In this document: positions 18,968 through 26,169 of the stretch, one piece after another
How positions within the stretch are numbered: the first letter of the stretch is position 1
Layout: each line of letters starts with the position of its first letter
From: Gemmatimonadales bacterium
GTDB lineage: Bacteria > Gemmatimonadota > Gemmatimonadetes > Palauibacterales > Palauibacteraceae
Direction: 5' to 3'
Assembly: GCA_009838765.1 (NCBI GenBank)
Contig: VXQX01000024.1
Span: 1 to 64,000, forward strand
DNA length: 64,000 bases
Program-made: the position numbers and the translations under genes
Notes under the pieces: model-generated
Databases searched by the model: none
What the model was told of the DNA's origin: nothing
The model's input: only the letters and a program-made list of their open reading frames with translations

Positions 18968-19938
18968 GCCGTATCCCGGCCGGAGTGGTCGGCGTCGGGA
19001 AGCTGGGCGCACAGCACGCCCGGCTCCTGGCGCAGAGCGACGCGTTCGAGTTGCAGGGGGTACACGACCGGTCGGGCGCGCGGGCGACGGAGGTCTCGGA
19101 AGCGCTGTCCGTGCCGGCCTTCGCGGACGCGGAGGCGCTGCTCAACCGAGTCGCAGCCGCCGTCATCGCGGTACCCACCGTGGCGCACCATGAGGCCGCG
19201 GCCGCCGCGATCCGGGCGGGCTGCCACGTGCTGGTCGAGAAACCGCTGACCGCGAGCCTCGCCGAGGCGGACGAGATCCTCGCGCTCGCGGAGGAAGCGG
19301 GTGTCGTCCTCGGAGTCGGACACGTCGAGCGCTTCAACGGCATCCTCCTCGCCGCGGATCCGTGGTTGGATCGCCCGCGGTTCATCGAATCGTTGCGCAT
19401 GGCGCCGTTTCAAGCCCGCGGGGCGGATACCACGGTGATCCTGGATCTCATGATCCACGACATCGACCTCGTCCTCACGCTGACGGAGGCGCCGCTGGCG
19501 GACGTGCGGGCGGTGGGCGTGCCCGTCATTTCCCCCCGGATCGACCTCGCCAACGCGCGCCTCTCCTTCGAGGACGGTACGGTGGCGAACATCACCGCGA
19601 GCCGCGTGGCGTTGAAGGCGCAGCGAAAGCTGCGGTTGTTCCAGCGCTCCGGGTACTTCAGCTTGGACCTGGCGGCCGAAACGGGACATCACTACCGGCG
19701 GCGCGATCCCCGAGCGGGAACCGCGGTCGAGGGAGTGGAGGCCATGGTGGAACCCGTGCCGCTGGAAGCTCGTGGCGGCGAAGCGCTTGCCCGGGAGATC
19801 GGAGCCTTCGCCGACGCGATCGCAGGACGTCCGAGCCGTCTGGTATCGGGTCGCGCAGGCAGGGAAGCGCTGGAGATTGCGATCCGGATCACCCGCGAAA
19901 TCGAGGAGTTCGTTCATGTCGTTGCTCAAGATCCGTGA
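18964..19938 (+). CDS. Gfo/Idh/MocA family oxidoreductase (possible GnnA)
   Basis: 324 residues: an N-terminal Rossmann domain (GVVGVGKLGAQHARLLA, about 7-23), the VEKPLT motif, and a C-terminal dimerisation/catalytic domain with MIHDIDLVLTL. GTG 18964 overlaps the lpxA stop. Family members between lpxA and lpxB are often GnnA, which oxidises UDP-GlcNAc at C3 so that an aminotransferase (GnnB) can make UDP-GlcNAc3N for amide-linked lipid A. That role is inferred from position; no GnnB-like gene is in the window. Other sugar-nucleotide dehydrogenase roles are possible. Confidence 0.85.
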   Translation: MSRIPAGVVGVGKLGAQHARLLAQSDAFELQGVHDRSGARATEVSEALSVPAFADAEALLNRVAAAVIAVPTVAHHEAAAAAIRAGCHVLVEKPLTASLAEADEILALAEEAGVVLGVGHVERFNGILLAADPWLDRPRFIESLRMAPFQARGADTTVILDLMIHDIDLVLTLTEAPLADVRAVGVPVISPRIDLANARLSFEDGTVANITASRVALKAQRKLRLFQRSGYFSLDLAAETGHHYRRRDPRAGTAVEGVEAMVEPVPLEARGGEALAREIGAFADAIAGRPSRLVSGRAGREALEIAIRITREIEEFVHVVAQDP

Positions 19939-20050
19939 AGAGCGGAAGAAGCTCGGAGGCTCGGTCAAGCGGGGACCCCGGACCCTGGTTCTCTTCATTC
20001 TCCTGGCGCTCGTCCTCATGCTGATGGCCTACCTCGGCCGGGTGTCCTGA
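19916..20050 (+). CDS. 44-residue single-pass membrane protein
   Basis: A short protein starting MSLLKIREERKK: a charged N-terminus (about 1-24, many Lys/Arg) followed by one membrane helix (TLVLFILLALVLMLMAYLG, about 24-42). It overlaps the 3' end of the oxidoreductase by 23 bases and ends just where lpxB begins (CTGA). By the positive-inside rule the N-terminus should face the cytoplasm. Not recognised as a named family. Its place in the lpx operon suggests an envelope role. Confidence 0.7.
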   Translation: MSLLKIREERKKLGGSVKRGPRTLVLFILLALVLMLMAYLGRVS

Positions 20051-21219
20051 CCCCGGAACCGCCCCCGCGGCCGGCGATTTTCATCTCCGCCGGCGAGTCG
20101 TCGGGGGACCGTCACGGCGCGGCCGTCGCGCGGGAGATTCGCCGGAAGCTGCCCGACGCGAGACTGTTCGGGATCGGCGGGCGCGAGATGAACGCGGCCG
20201 GCGTGTCGACGCTCGCCGGACTGGACGAGTTATCCGTCATGGGGGGTACGGAGGTTCTTCGGCGCCTGCCGGGCTTCGTTCGACTGGAGCGCAGGATCCG
20301 TGACCTCTTCGTGCGGGAGGACATCCGGCTGTTTCTTCCGATCGACTACCCGGGGCTGAATCTGCGGCTTGCCCGCGCCGCTCGGCGGCAGGAGCGGCGA
20401 GTCCTCTACTACATCGCACCTCAGGTGTGGGCCTGGCGGGAGGGCCGGGCCCGGAAGCTGCGACGCCACTGCGACCGCGTCCTCACCGTGCTCCCGTTCG
20501 AAGCGGCGCCCCTCGAACGGTACGGCGTGCGCGCGGAGTTCGTCGGGCACCCTCTCCTCGACGAGACGCGGGCTTCGGCAGGCGGCGCCGGGGCGCGCGC
20601 GGCCGGGGGGCTCGGCGCGCCCGGTGCGGGGAGGATAGTGGGACTCTTCCCCGGATCGCGGGCGCAGGAGGTCCGCTACATCCTGCCGGTCTTCGCGGAA
20701 GCCGCGCGGCGACTCGCGCGGCGGCACCGAGACATCGACTTCATCATCGCGCGCCCCCCGCATCTCCCGGCGTCGCTCTATGCGGAAGCGGGCTTCCCGA
20801 CCGCGGGAGCGCGCGAGGCGACGGCGCGGTCCTGGGCGGCCCTCACGAAGTCCGGTACGATCACGCTCGAGCTCGCGCTTGCCGGGGTGCCGATGGTCGT
20901 GGGCTACCGGATGGGCCGGTTGGAGTGGAGCGTCGGCCGCCGGCTGGTGCGCGTTCCCTCCATCGTGCTCGTCAATCTCGTGGCGGAGGCCCCGGTCGTC
21001 CCGGAACTCCTGCAGGACGAGCTGACGGCCGGGCGCGCGGCGGCGGCCCTCGAGGTGCTCCTCGCCGAGGGAGCGCCGGCGCGGCGCGAGATGTTGCGCG
21101 GCTTCGACACCGTTCGTGACCGGCTCGGGAAACCAGGGTGCGCGGCCCGGGTCGCGGGGCATGCGATCGAACTCCTGGGCGGCGGTCAACCCGCGCGTGG
21201 AGCCGGCGCGCCGTGCTGA
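20047..21219 (+). CDS. lpxB: Lipid-A-disaccharide synthase LpxB
   Basis: A GT19 enzyme that joins UDP-diacylglucosamine and lipid X. The conserved GESSGD block (usual GEASGD) lies at about residues 17-22, then IDYPGLNLRLA, YYIAPQVWAWREGR, LPFE, FVGHPLLDE and LFPGSRAQEV. The first in-frame ATG (20188) is downstream of GESSGD, so the real start must be earlier; the only candidate after the in-frame stop region is CTG 20047, overlapping the preceding TGA (CTGA). That gives 390 residues, matching the family (E. coli 382). No ATG, GTG or TTG is in frame at a suitable place. Confidence 0.93.
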   Translation: MTPEPPPRPAIFISAGESSGDRHGAAVAREIRRKLPDARLFGIGGREMNAAGVSTLAGLDELSVMGGTEVLRRLPGFVRLERRIRDLFVREDIRLFLPIDYPGLNLRLARAARRQERRVLYYIAPQVWAWREGRARKLRRHCDRVLTVLPFEAAPLERYGVRAEFVGHPLLDETRASAGGAGARAAGGLGAPGAGRIVGLFPGSRAQEVRYILPVFAEAARRLARRHRDIDFIIARPPHLPASLYAEAGFPTAGAREATARSWAALTKSGTITLELALAGVPMVVGYRMGRLEWSVGRRLVRVPSIVLVNLVAEAPVVPELLQDELTAGRAAAALEVLLAEGAPARREMLRGFDTVRDRLGKPGCAARVAGHAIELLGGGQPARGAGAPC

Positions 21220-22970
21220 GTGCCCGCCGGATCCCGCCGGGCATCTCCGTCCGGCTCGTCCGTGCCGCGCTTCCGCTCAGCCGGACGTGGCGATTCCGGC
21301 ATCCCGACGACCCCGGCCGGCCGTACCGGCCTCTGCTGAAGCACGAGATCCACGCGTGCTGGCACGAGCACCTTCTCCCGCTCACATGCCTCCTTGCGGG
21401 ACAGGAACTCGCGACGCTCGCGAGCCGCGACCGCGATGGCGAGATCGTCTCCCGGATCCTCCGGCGTCTCGGCTATGACGTGGCCCGAGGCTCGAGCACC
21501 CGCGGGGGTTCGGGCGGCTTCCGGCAGTTGGCCCGCTTTTGCGCGGCGGGCCGCGGGGTGATTCTGACGGGGGACGGACCGCGCGGCCCCCGGCGGGCAT
21601 TGAAGGAAGGCACGGCGCGCATCGCGAAGCTGACCGAGGGCACCGTGACCGTGGTGGGCGTCGCGGCCTCCTCGGGATGGCGGCTCCCGAGCTGGGATCG
21701 CTTCCTCGTCCCTGCCCCCGGGGCCACCGTGTTCGTGTCGCTCGAAGCCGTCGTGGCGGATGACGCACCCGGGACGGGAGAGATACAGGCCGCACTCCGG
21801 CGCGAGGTGGCGCGCTGCGAGCAGGCGGCCCGCGAGGCTCGCTGGTCTCGTCCTCCGCGAGTCGTTCGGAGCGGGAACGGGGAGCCGGGGGCTGGTTCGT
21901 TGTGGCCCGGTCGCGGGACTCCGGTGCGGCGCTCGCTCGAACTTCGCCTCCGCGGCCAGTGGCGCCGCCCGCGCGCGGCGTTCGCGCTGCGGGGGCTGGC
22001 TCGCATATACGGCGGCGTCCACGAGGGTCGGGACCGTCTCTACGGCCTCGGCCTCCTCCGCACGCACTCCGTCGGCATTCCCGTGATATCGGTCGGCGGC
22101 GTCACCATCGGGGGCAGCGGCAAGACGCCGCTCGCCGCCTGCATCGCCCGCACGCTTCGGGAGGCGGGGCACCGGCCGGCCATCCTCGCGCGTGGATACG
22201 CGGACGAGCTCCAGCTGCTCGCCCACGAGGCGCCGGGGGCGACGATCCGGGGCCACCCGGACCGGCTTCGGTCGGGACGGCGGGCGGCGGCGGAGGGAGC
22301 GACGGTAGCCATCGTCGACGACGGCTTTCAGCATCGCCGCCTCTGCCGCGACCTCGAGCTCCTCGTCCTCGACCGAGACGCCCTTCGGCGCACCAACGGG
22401 GCACGACTCCCGGCCGGTCCGTTTCGCGAGCTCTGGGGACGCGCCGTCGTCCGGGCCGACGCGATCATCGTCGCGGGGCGGGAGGCCTGGACGGATGAAC
22501 TCTCTCGTTTCGACGGCGAACTCCGGGCCCGCATCGGGCGCCTGGCCCCCGGCGTTCCGGTGGCGACGGGCGCCTTCGGGCACGGACCCCCCGAGGCCGT
22601 CAACGCGGGAGCGCGTGGCTGGTCCGGATCGCCAGCCCCCCGCGTCGCCTTGACCGGGATCATGAAGCCCAATCTCTTCTTCGCGCAGGCCGGCGCCGCG
22701 TGCGCGTCGGTTCGGGAGCGCTTCGCGCTGAGGGATCACGGGATCCCATCACGGCAGGAGCGGGCAGCCGTGCTCCAAGCCGCGGGGCGGGGCGGCGTGC
22801 TCACGACGCGTAAGGACATCTCCCGGCTCCGCCCGCTCTTCGACGAGGGCCTGCCGATCTGGGTGCTCCCCGAGACTCTCACATGGAAGGCCGGCTGGGA
22901 CGACGTGAAAAGCCTGATTCTCGATGCAGCATCGGGCCGGAAGCACCGTGATGCGCGAGCCGAGGGGTGA
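21213..22970 (+). CDS. lpxK: Fused DUF374 lysophospholipid-acyltransferase-like domain + tetraacyldisaccharide 4'-kinase LpxK
   Basis: 585 residues in one uninterrupted frame. The N-terminal part (about 30-215) is a DUF374/LPLAT domain: HACWHEHLLPLT, LASRDRDGEIVSRILRRLGY, ARGSSTRGGSGGFRQL, GDGPRGPRRALKEG, SSGWRLPSWDRFL. The C-terminal part (about 245-580) is LpxK, with P-loop GGVTIGGSGKTP (about 294-305) and DDGFQHRRL (about 368-376). LpxK phosphorylates the lipid A 4' position; DUF374 proteins are acyltransferase-like, and as I recall the epsilon-proteobacterial late acyltransferase LpxJ belongs here. GTG 21213 overlaps the lpxB end by 7 bases. A fusion would couple 4'-phosphorylation with late acylation (inference). 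Confidence 0.92.
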   Translation: MLSARRIPPGISVRLVRAALPLSRTWRFRHPDDPGRPYRPLLKHEIHACWHEHLLPLTCLLAGQELATLASRDRDGEIVSRILRRLGYDVARGSSTRGGSGGFRQLARFCAAGRGVILTGDGPRGPRRALKEGTARIAKLTEGTVTVVGVAASSGWRLPSWDRFLVPAPGATVFVSLEAVVADDAPGTGEIQAALRREVARCEQAAREARWSRPPRVVRSGNGEPGAGSLWPGRGTPVRRSLELRLRGQWRRPRAAFALRGLARIYGGVHEGRDRLYGLGLLRTHSVGIPVISVGGVTIGGSGKTPLAACIARTLREAGHRPAILARGYADELQLLAHEAPGATIRGHPDRLRSGRRAAAEGATVAIVDDGFQHRRLCRDLELLVLDRDALRRTNGARLPAGPFRELWGRAVVRADAIIVAGREAWTDELSRFDGELRARIGRLAPGVPVATGAFGHGPPEAVNAGARGWSGSPAPRVALTGIMKPNLFFAQAGAACASVRERFALRDHGIPSRQERAAVLQAAGRGGVLTTRKDISRLRPLFDEGLPIWVLPETLTWKAGWDDVKSLILDAASGRKHRDARAEG

Positions 22971-23443
22971 CGCGGATCCTCGTGGGCTCGGTCGGACGGA
23001 ACCGGGCGACCCCTCTTCGAAGCGCGACGGAGGAGTACGAAGACCGCCTGCGGCGGTACATCCGGTTCGAAGCGGTGGTCGTCGGCCCGGCGAGGCTTCC
23101 GGATGCCCGCGCCGCGGAAGCGAGGGAACGGGAGGCCGCGGCCCTCGAACGGCGACTCCCCGAGGACCTGGACCTCATCGCGCTCACGCGCGAGGGCGAG
23201 CGCTGGACCACGCGGGCCCTCGCGGACTACCTCGACGACATGCGGACGTACGGGCGGCCCGGAGTCGCGTTCGCGATCGGCGGGGCGCACGGGCTCGCCC
23301 CGCGGCTGCTCGCCCGCGCGCGGACGCGGCTCGCGCTCTCGGCCATGACGCTCCCGCACGAGGTTGCCCGGCTCGTTCTTACGGAGCAACTCTACCGCGC
23401 GGCGACGATTCTCCGCGGCGAACCGTACCACAAGGGTCGGTGA
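22967..23443 (+). CDS. rlmH: 23S rRNA pseudouridine-1915 N3-methyltransferase RlmH
   Basis: 158 residues, SPOUT (trefoil-knot) methyltransferase. Visible are AFAIGGAHGLAPRLL, the LSAMTLPHEVARLVLTEQLY knot segment and the C-terminal GEPYHKGR, all RlmH hallmarks. It methylates Psi1915 in helix 69 of 23S rRNA. GTG 22967 overlaps the lpxK stop (GTGA). The N-terminal half is more diverged than usual. Confidence 0.94.
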   Translation: MTRILVGSVGRNRATPLRSATEEYEDRLRRYIRFEAVVVGPARLPDARAAEAREREAAALERRLPEDLDLIALTREGERWTTRALADYLDDMRTYGRPGVAFAIGGAHGLAPRLLARARTRLALSAMTLPHEVARLVLTEQLYRAATILRGEPYHKGR

Positions 23444-23450
23444 GCGAGGC

Positions 23451-24203
23451 GTGAGCGGACCGACGAGCGCCCCCGCCGAGTGGTTCAGGGACTGGTTCGG
23501 CCGAACCTACCTCGAGCTGTATCCGCATCGGGACGAGGAGGAGGCCGGCCGGGGGGTCGCACTCTACCGCGAGCGTGCGGGTCTCGCGGCGGGCGCCCGC
23601 GTGCTCGACCTCGCCTGCGGCGCGGGCCGGCACCTGCAGCGCCTCCGCGCGGGCGGCCTGCGGGCGGTCGGGATCGACCTTTCCGCCCCGCTCCTCGATG
23701 CGGCGCGAACGCGTCCGGGCGTGGACGGATCTCTCGTCCGCGCGGACATGCGGGTGCTCCCCTTCGCCGCCGGGGTGTTCGACGGTCTCGTGAACTTCTT
23801 CACCTCCTTCGGCTACTTTCTCACTCCGCAGGAGGACATTGAAGTCCTCCGCGAGATCCGGCGCGTGCTGCGGCCCGGCGCGCCTTTCCTGATGGACTAT
23901 CTGCACGCGGCCTGGGTGATCGACCGCCTCGACCCCGAGTCCGTGGGCGAGATCGACGGCACTCGCGTGCGGCAGACACGGTGGGTGGAGGGAGACCAGG
24001 TCTTCAAGCGAATCGAGATCGGGGGCGCGGGGGACCGGGAACCGGAGGTCTATCACGAGCGTGTGCGCCTCTATTCGCCGGAGGCGCTGCGCGCCCTCCT
24101 CCGCGAGCAGGGACTCGAGGCGACGGATGCCTTCGGCGGTTACGACGGGACGCCGTTCCGGGCAGACTCGGCCCGCCTCCTCCTGCTGGGACGGACTCTT
24201 TGA
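23451..24203 (+). CDS. Class I SAM-dependent methyltransferase
   Basis: 250 residues. The SAM-binding motif I VLDLACGAG is at 51-59, followed by a GIDLSAPLLDAAR acidic loop and a motif-II-like VFDGLVNFFTSFGYF. The C-terminal half is the antiparallel domain seen in small-molecule methyltransferases. GTG 23451 is chosen because it is 7 bases after rlmH and places motif I normally; the frame is open further upstream in rlmH. Substrate unknown. It overlaps bshC as TTGA, so it could act with thiol metabolism, but nothing shows this directly. Confidence 0.85.
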   Translation: MSGPTSAPAEWFRDWFGRTYLELYPHRDEEEAGRGVALYRERAGLAAGARVLDLACGAGRHLQRLRAGGLRAVGIDLSAPLLDAARTRPGVDGSLVRADMRVLPFAAGVFDGLVNFFTSFGYFLTPQEDIEVLREIRRVLRPGAPFLMDYLHAAWVIDRLDPESVGEIDGTRVRQTRWVEGDQVFKRIEIGGAGDREPEVYHERVRLYSPEALRALLREQGLEATDAFGGYDGTPFRADSARLLLLGRTL

Positions 24204-25774
24204 ATCCGCCGGGGAACCCCGAGATCGTCCCCCGTCCGCTGGGCGCCCCGGGGTCCCTCTCGCACGCCGCGCTGGACCCCGCCGGACCCGGTTTCCTTCC
24301 CCTCGCCAGCCATCTTTCCGCGACCCGCGTTCCGCCCCCGCGACGCGCCCGGCTCGGACCCGATGCCTTCGGCGTGTCCGGCCCCGGTGTCCGCCCGCGC
24401 CTCGTGTCCGTCCTCCGCGGGGAGGGTACCTTCGTCACGACGGGGCACCAGCCCGTCCTCCTCCTCGGACCCCTCTACGTCCTCTACAAGGCTCTCACGG
24501 CCATTGCGCTCTCCGCCCGCCTCGAGCGGACGCTCGGGGCACCCGTCATCCCCCTCTTCTGGATCGCTTCGGACGACCACGACTGGGCGGAGGTGGGAGG
24601 CACGGCGATCCTCGACCGTGCCGATGCGCCGCGGACGCTCGCCCTTCCGGCGCCCCCCGGCGGCGAGCGCCGATCCGTGGGATCCCACGTCCTGGACGGT
24701 CCGGCGATGGAGGTCCTCGACGCCCTGCCCGAAATTGTTCCTGAATCGGAGTTTACGGCGCACTACCTTGAGCTGGTGCGAGATGCCTACGCCGAGGGAC
24801 GATCGATGTCCGCGGCCTTCGCCCGGCTGCTCGCGGGCGTTCTCGGCGATCGCGGATACGCCTGGCTCGATGCCGCGCGACCCGAGGTCCGCCGGGCCGC
24901 GGCCCCCCTTTACCGGCGGCTCCTTTCCGACTGGGACGGAACCGTCGAGGCCGAGGCGGCGGGGGCGCGCGCGCTGCGGGTGTCGGGCTTCGAGCCGCCG
25001 ATCCCGCCCGTCGAGGATGCCCTGCCGCTGTTCTTCGACGAGGGCGGGGGGCGGCATCGAGTTCGGCGCGATGGGATGACGCCCCCGGAAGCCTGGCTCG
25101 AACGGCTGGAGTCCGCGCCGGAGGGTTTTTCGCCGAACGTGGCGTCCCGGCCCGCGCTCGAGTCCTGCCTGCTTCCCGTGACGGCGACCGTGCTGGGACC
25201 CGGCGAGATCGCGTACTGGAGCCAGCTCGGGGCGCTGTTCGACGCCCTCGATGTTCCCCTGCCATCGGTTCAGCCGCGCGCGGCATGGACGCTGGTCGAG
25301 GCCCGGACGCGAAGGATCCTGGAGCGCACCGACCTCTCGGCGCAGGACCTGGCCATGGGGGCGGAGCCGGCCGTTCAACGCCTCACGCGGGAGGCGCGGC
25401 CGGAACGGGTGGAGCGGGCCCTCGACCGTTTCAGGGAGGGGGCGGAGGCCGACATGACCGCGATCGAGGCGGCCGTGGCCGAGGACGTGCCGGGGCTGCG
25501 GGGGGCGGCGGGGAAGATGCGGAAGGGCATCCTCGACGCGACCGCGGAACTCTCCCGCCAGGTGGACCGCGCGACCCGGAAACGGCTCGACGTCCGGCTG
25601 GGCCAGGTGCGCCGCGCAGGTGCGAACCTCTTCCCGCGACGGCGGCCCCAGGAACGCGTGCTGAACCCGCTCTCCTTCCTCTGCCGCTACGGGCCGGGAC
25701 TCGTCGAACGGGTGGCCCGCGAGACCGACGGCCGGGTCGCAGCCTTCTTGGCGGGTCGCGCAGAAGATGGATAG
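24200..25774 (+). CDS. bshC: Bacillithiol biosynthesis cysteine-adding enzyme BshC
   Basis: 524 residues. The family motif TTGHQPVLLLGPLYVLYKA is at about 78-96, then FWIASDDHDWAEV, a helical region and the C-terminal NLFPRRRPQERVLNPLSF. BshC is thought to ligate cysteine to glucosaminyl-malate to form bacillithiol, the low-molecular-weight thiol of Firmicutes, Deinococcus and others. TTG 24200 overlaps the methyltransferase stop. bshA and bshB are not in the window. The TAG stop lies inside a promoter-like -10 (TAGCTT). Confidence 0.92.
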   Translation: MNPPGNPEIVPRPLGAPGSLSHAALDPAGPGFLPLASHLSATRVPPPRRARLGPDAFGVSGPGVRPRLVSVLRGEGTFVTTGHQPVLLLGPLYVLYKALTAIALSARLERTLGAPVIPLFWIASDDHDWAEVGGTAILDRADAPRTLALPAPPGGERRSVGSHVLDGPAMEVLDALPEIVPESEFTAHYLELVRDAYAEGRSMSAAFARLLAGVLGDRGYAWLDAARPEVRRAAAPLYRRLLSDWDGTVEAEAAGARALRVSGFEPPIPPVEDALPLFFDEGGGRHRVRRDGMTPPEAWLERLESAPEGFSPNVASRPALESCLLPVTATVLGPGEIAYWSQLGALFDALDVPLPSVQPRAAWTLVEARTRRILERTDLSAQDLAMGAEPAVQRLTREARPERVERALDRFREGAEADMTAIEAAVAEDVPGLRGAAGKMRKGILDATAELSRQVDRATRKRLDVRLGQVRRAGANLFPRRRPQERVLNPLSFLCRYGPGLVERVARETDGRVAAFLAGRAEDG

Positions 25775-25777
25775 CTT
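25748..25777 (+). promoter_or_regulatory. Candidate sigma-70-type promoter at the bshC end
   Basis: TTGGCG (25748-25753) and TAGCTT (25772-25777) are separated by 18 bases. A TAGCTT or TACCTT box also precedes two other genes after gaps (40979-40984 and 32464-32469). The downstream gene starts at 25870. Sequence match only. Confidence 0.35.
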
Positions 25778-25869
25778 GCGGCGTTCGCGGGTACATCGGC
25801 GCAGAGGCACACCGCGAGCGGACGTATTTCCACGGAGGGCGCGACGATGAGCGGCACGGGAGATCCGAG

Positions 25870-26169
25870 ATGACCTTCGCCTTCATGGTTGTCCTCGGGC
25901 TGATCGTCCTCATCCCCGTGCTCGCCATCGTGATCGACTCTCCCCTCTCCGAGGCTCTGGCGCGCAGGATCGGAAACACCGACTCGGGCACGAACCAGTC
26001 CGCGCGCATCGACGCCCTGGAACAGGAGGTCCAGTACCTGACGCAGGCGGTCGAGGGCATCCGGGAAGAGACTGCCTTCGTGCGCGCGCTCGTGGAAGGC
26101 GACGAAGCGCTCCCGGCACTCCCCGCCCGTGACGCGGGGCGGCCGGCGGGAAACGACGGGGAGCGTTGA
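25870..26169 (+). CDS. Small membrane-anchored coiled-coil protein
   Basis: 99 residues: an N-terminal membrane helix (FMVVLGLIVLIPVLAIVI, about 5-22) and a soluble part with a coiled coil (IDALEQEVQYLTQAVEGI, about 45-62). The overall shape recalls PspB-like proteins, but I cannot name a family. ATG 25870 has GGGAG 7 bases upstream. A 27-base mini-frame (ATG 25847, eight codons) ends in a TGA that overlaps this ATG. The 3' end overlaps murJ by 41 bases if murJ starts at GTG 26129. Confidence 0.75.
   Translation: MTFAFMVVLGLIVLIPVLAIVIDSPLSEALARRIGNTDSGTNQSARIDALEQEVQYLTQAVEGIREETAFVRALVEGDEALPALPARDAGRPAGNDGER

Noticed and set aside
20188-20190. lpxB starting at ATG 20188
   Set aside because: It would remove the GESSGD motif and about 47 conserved residues.
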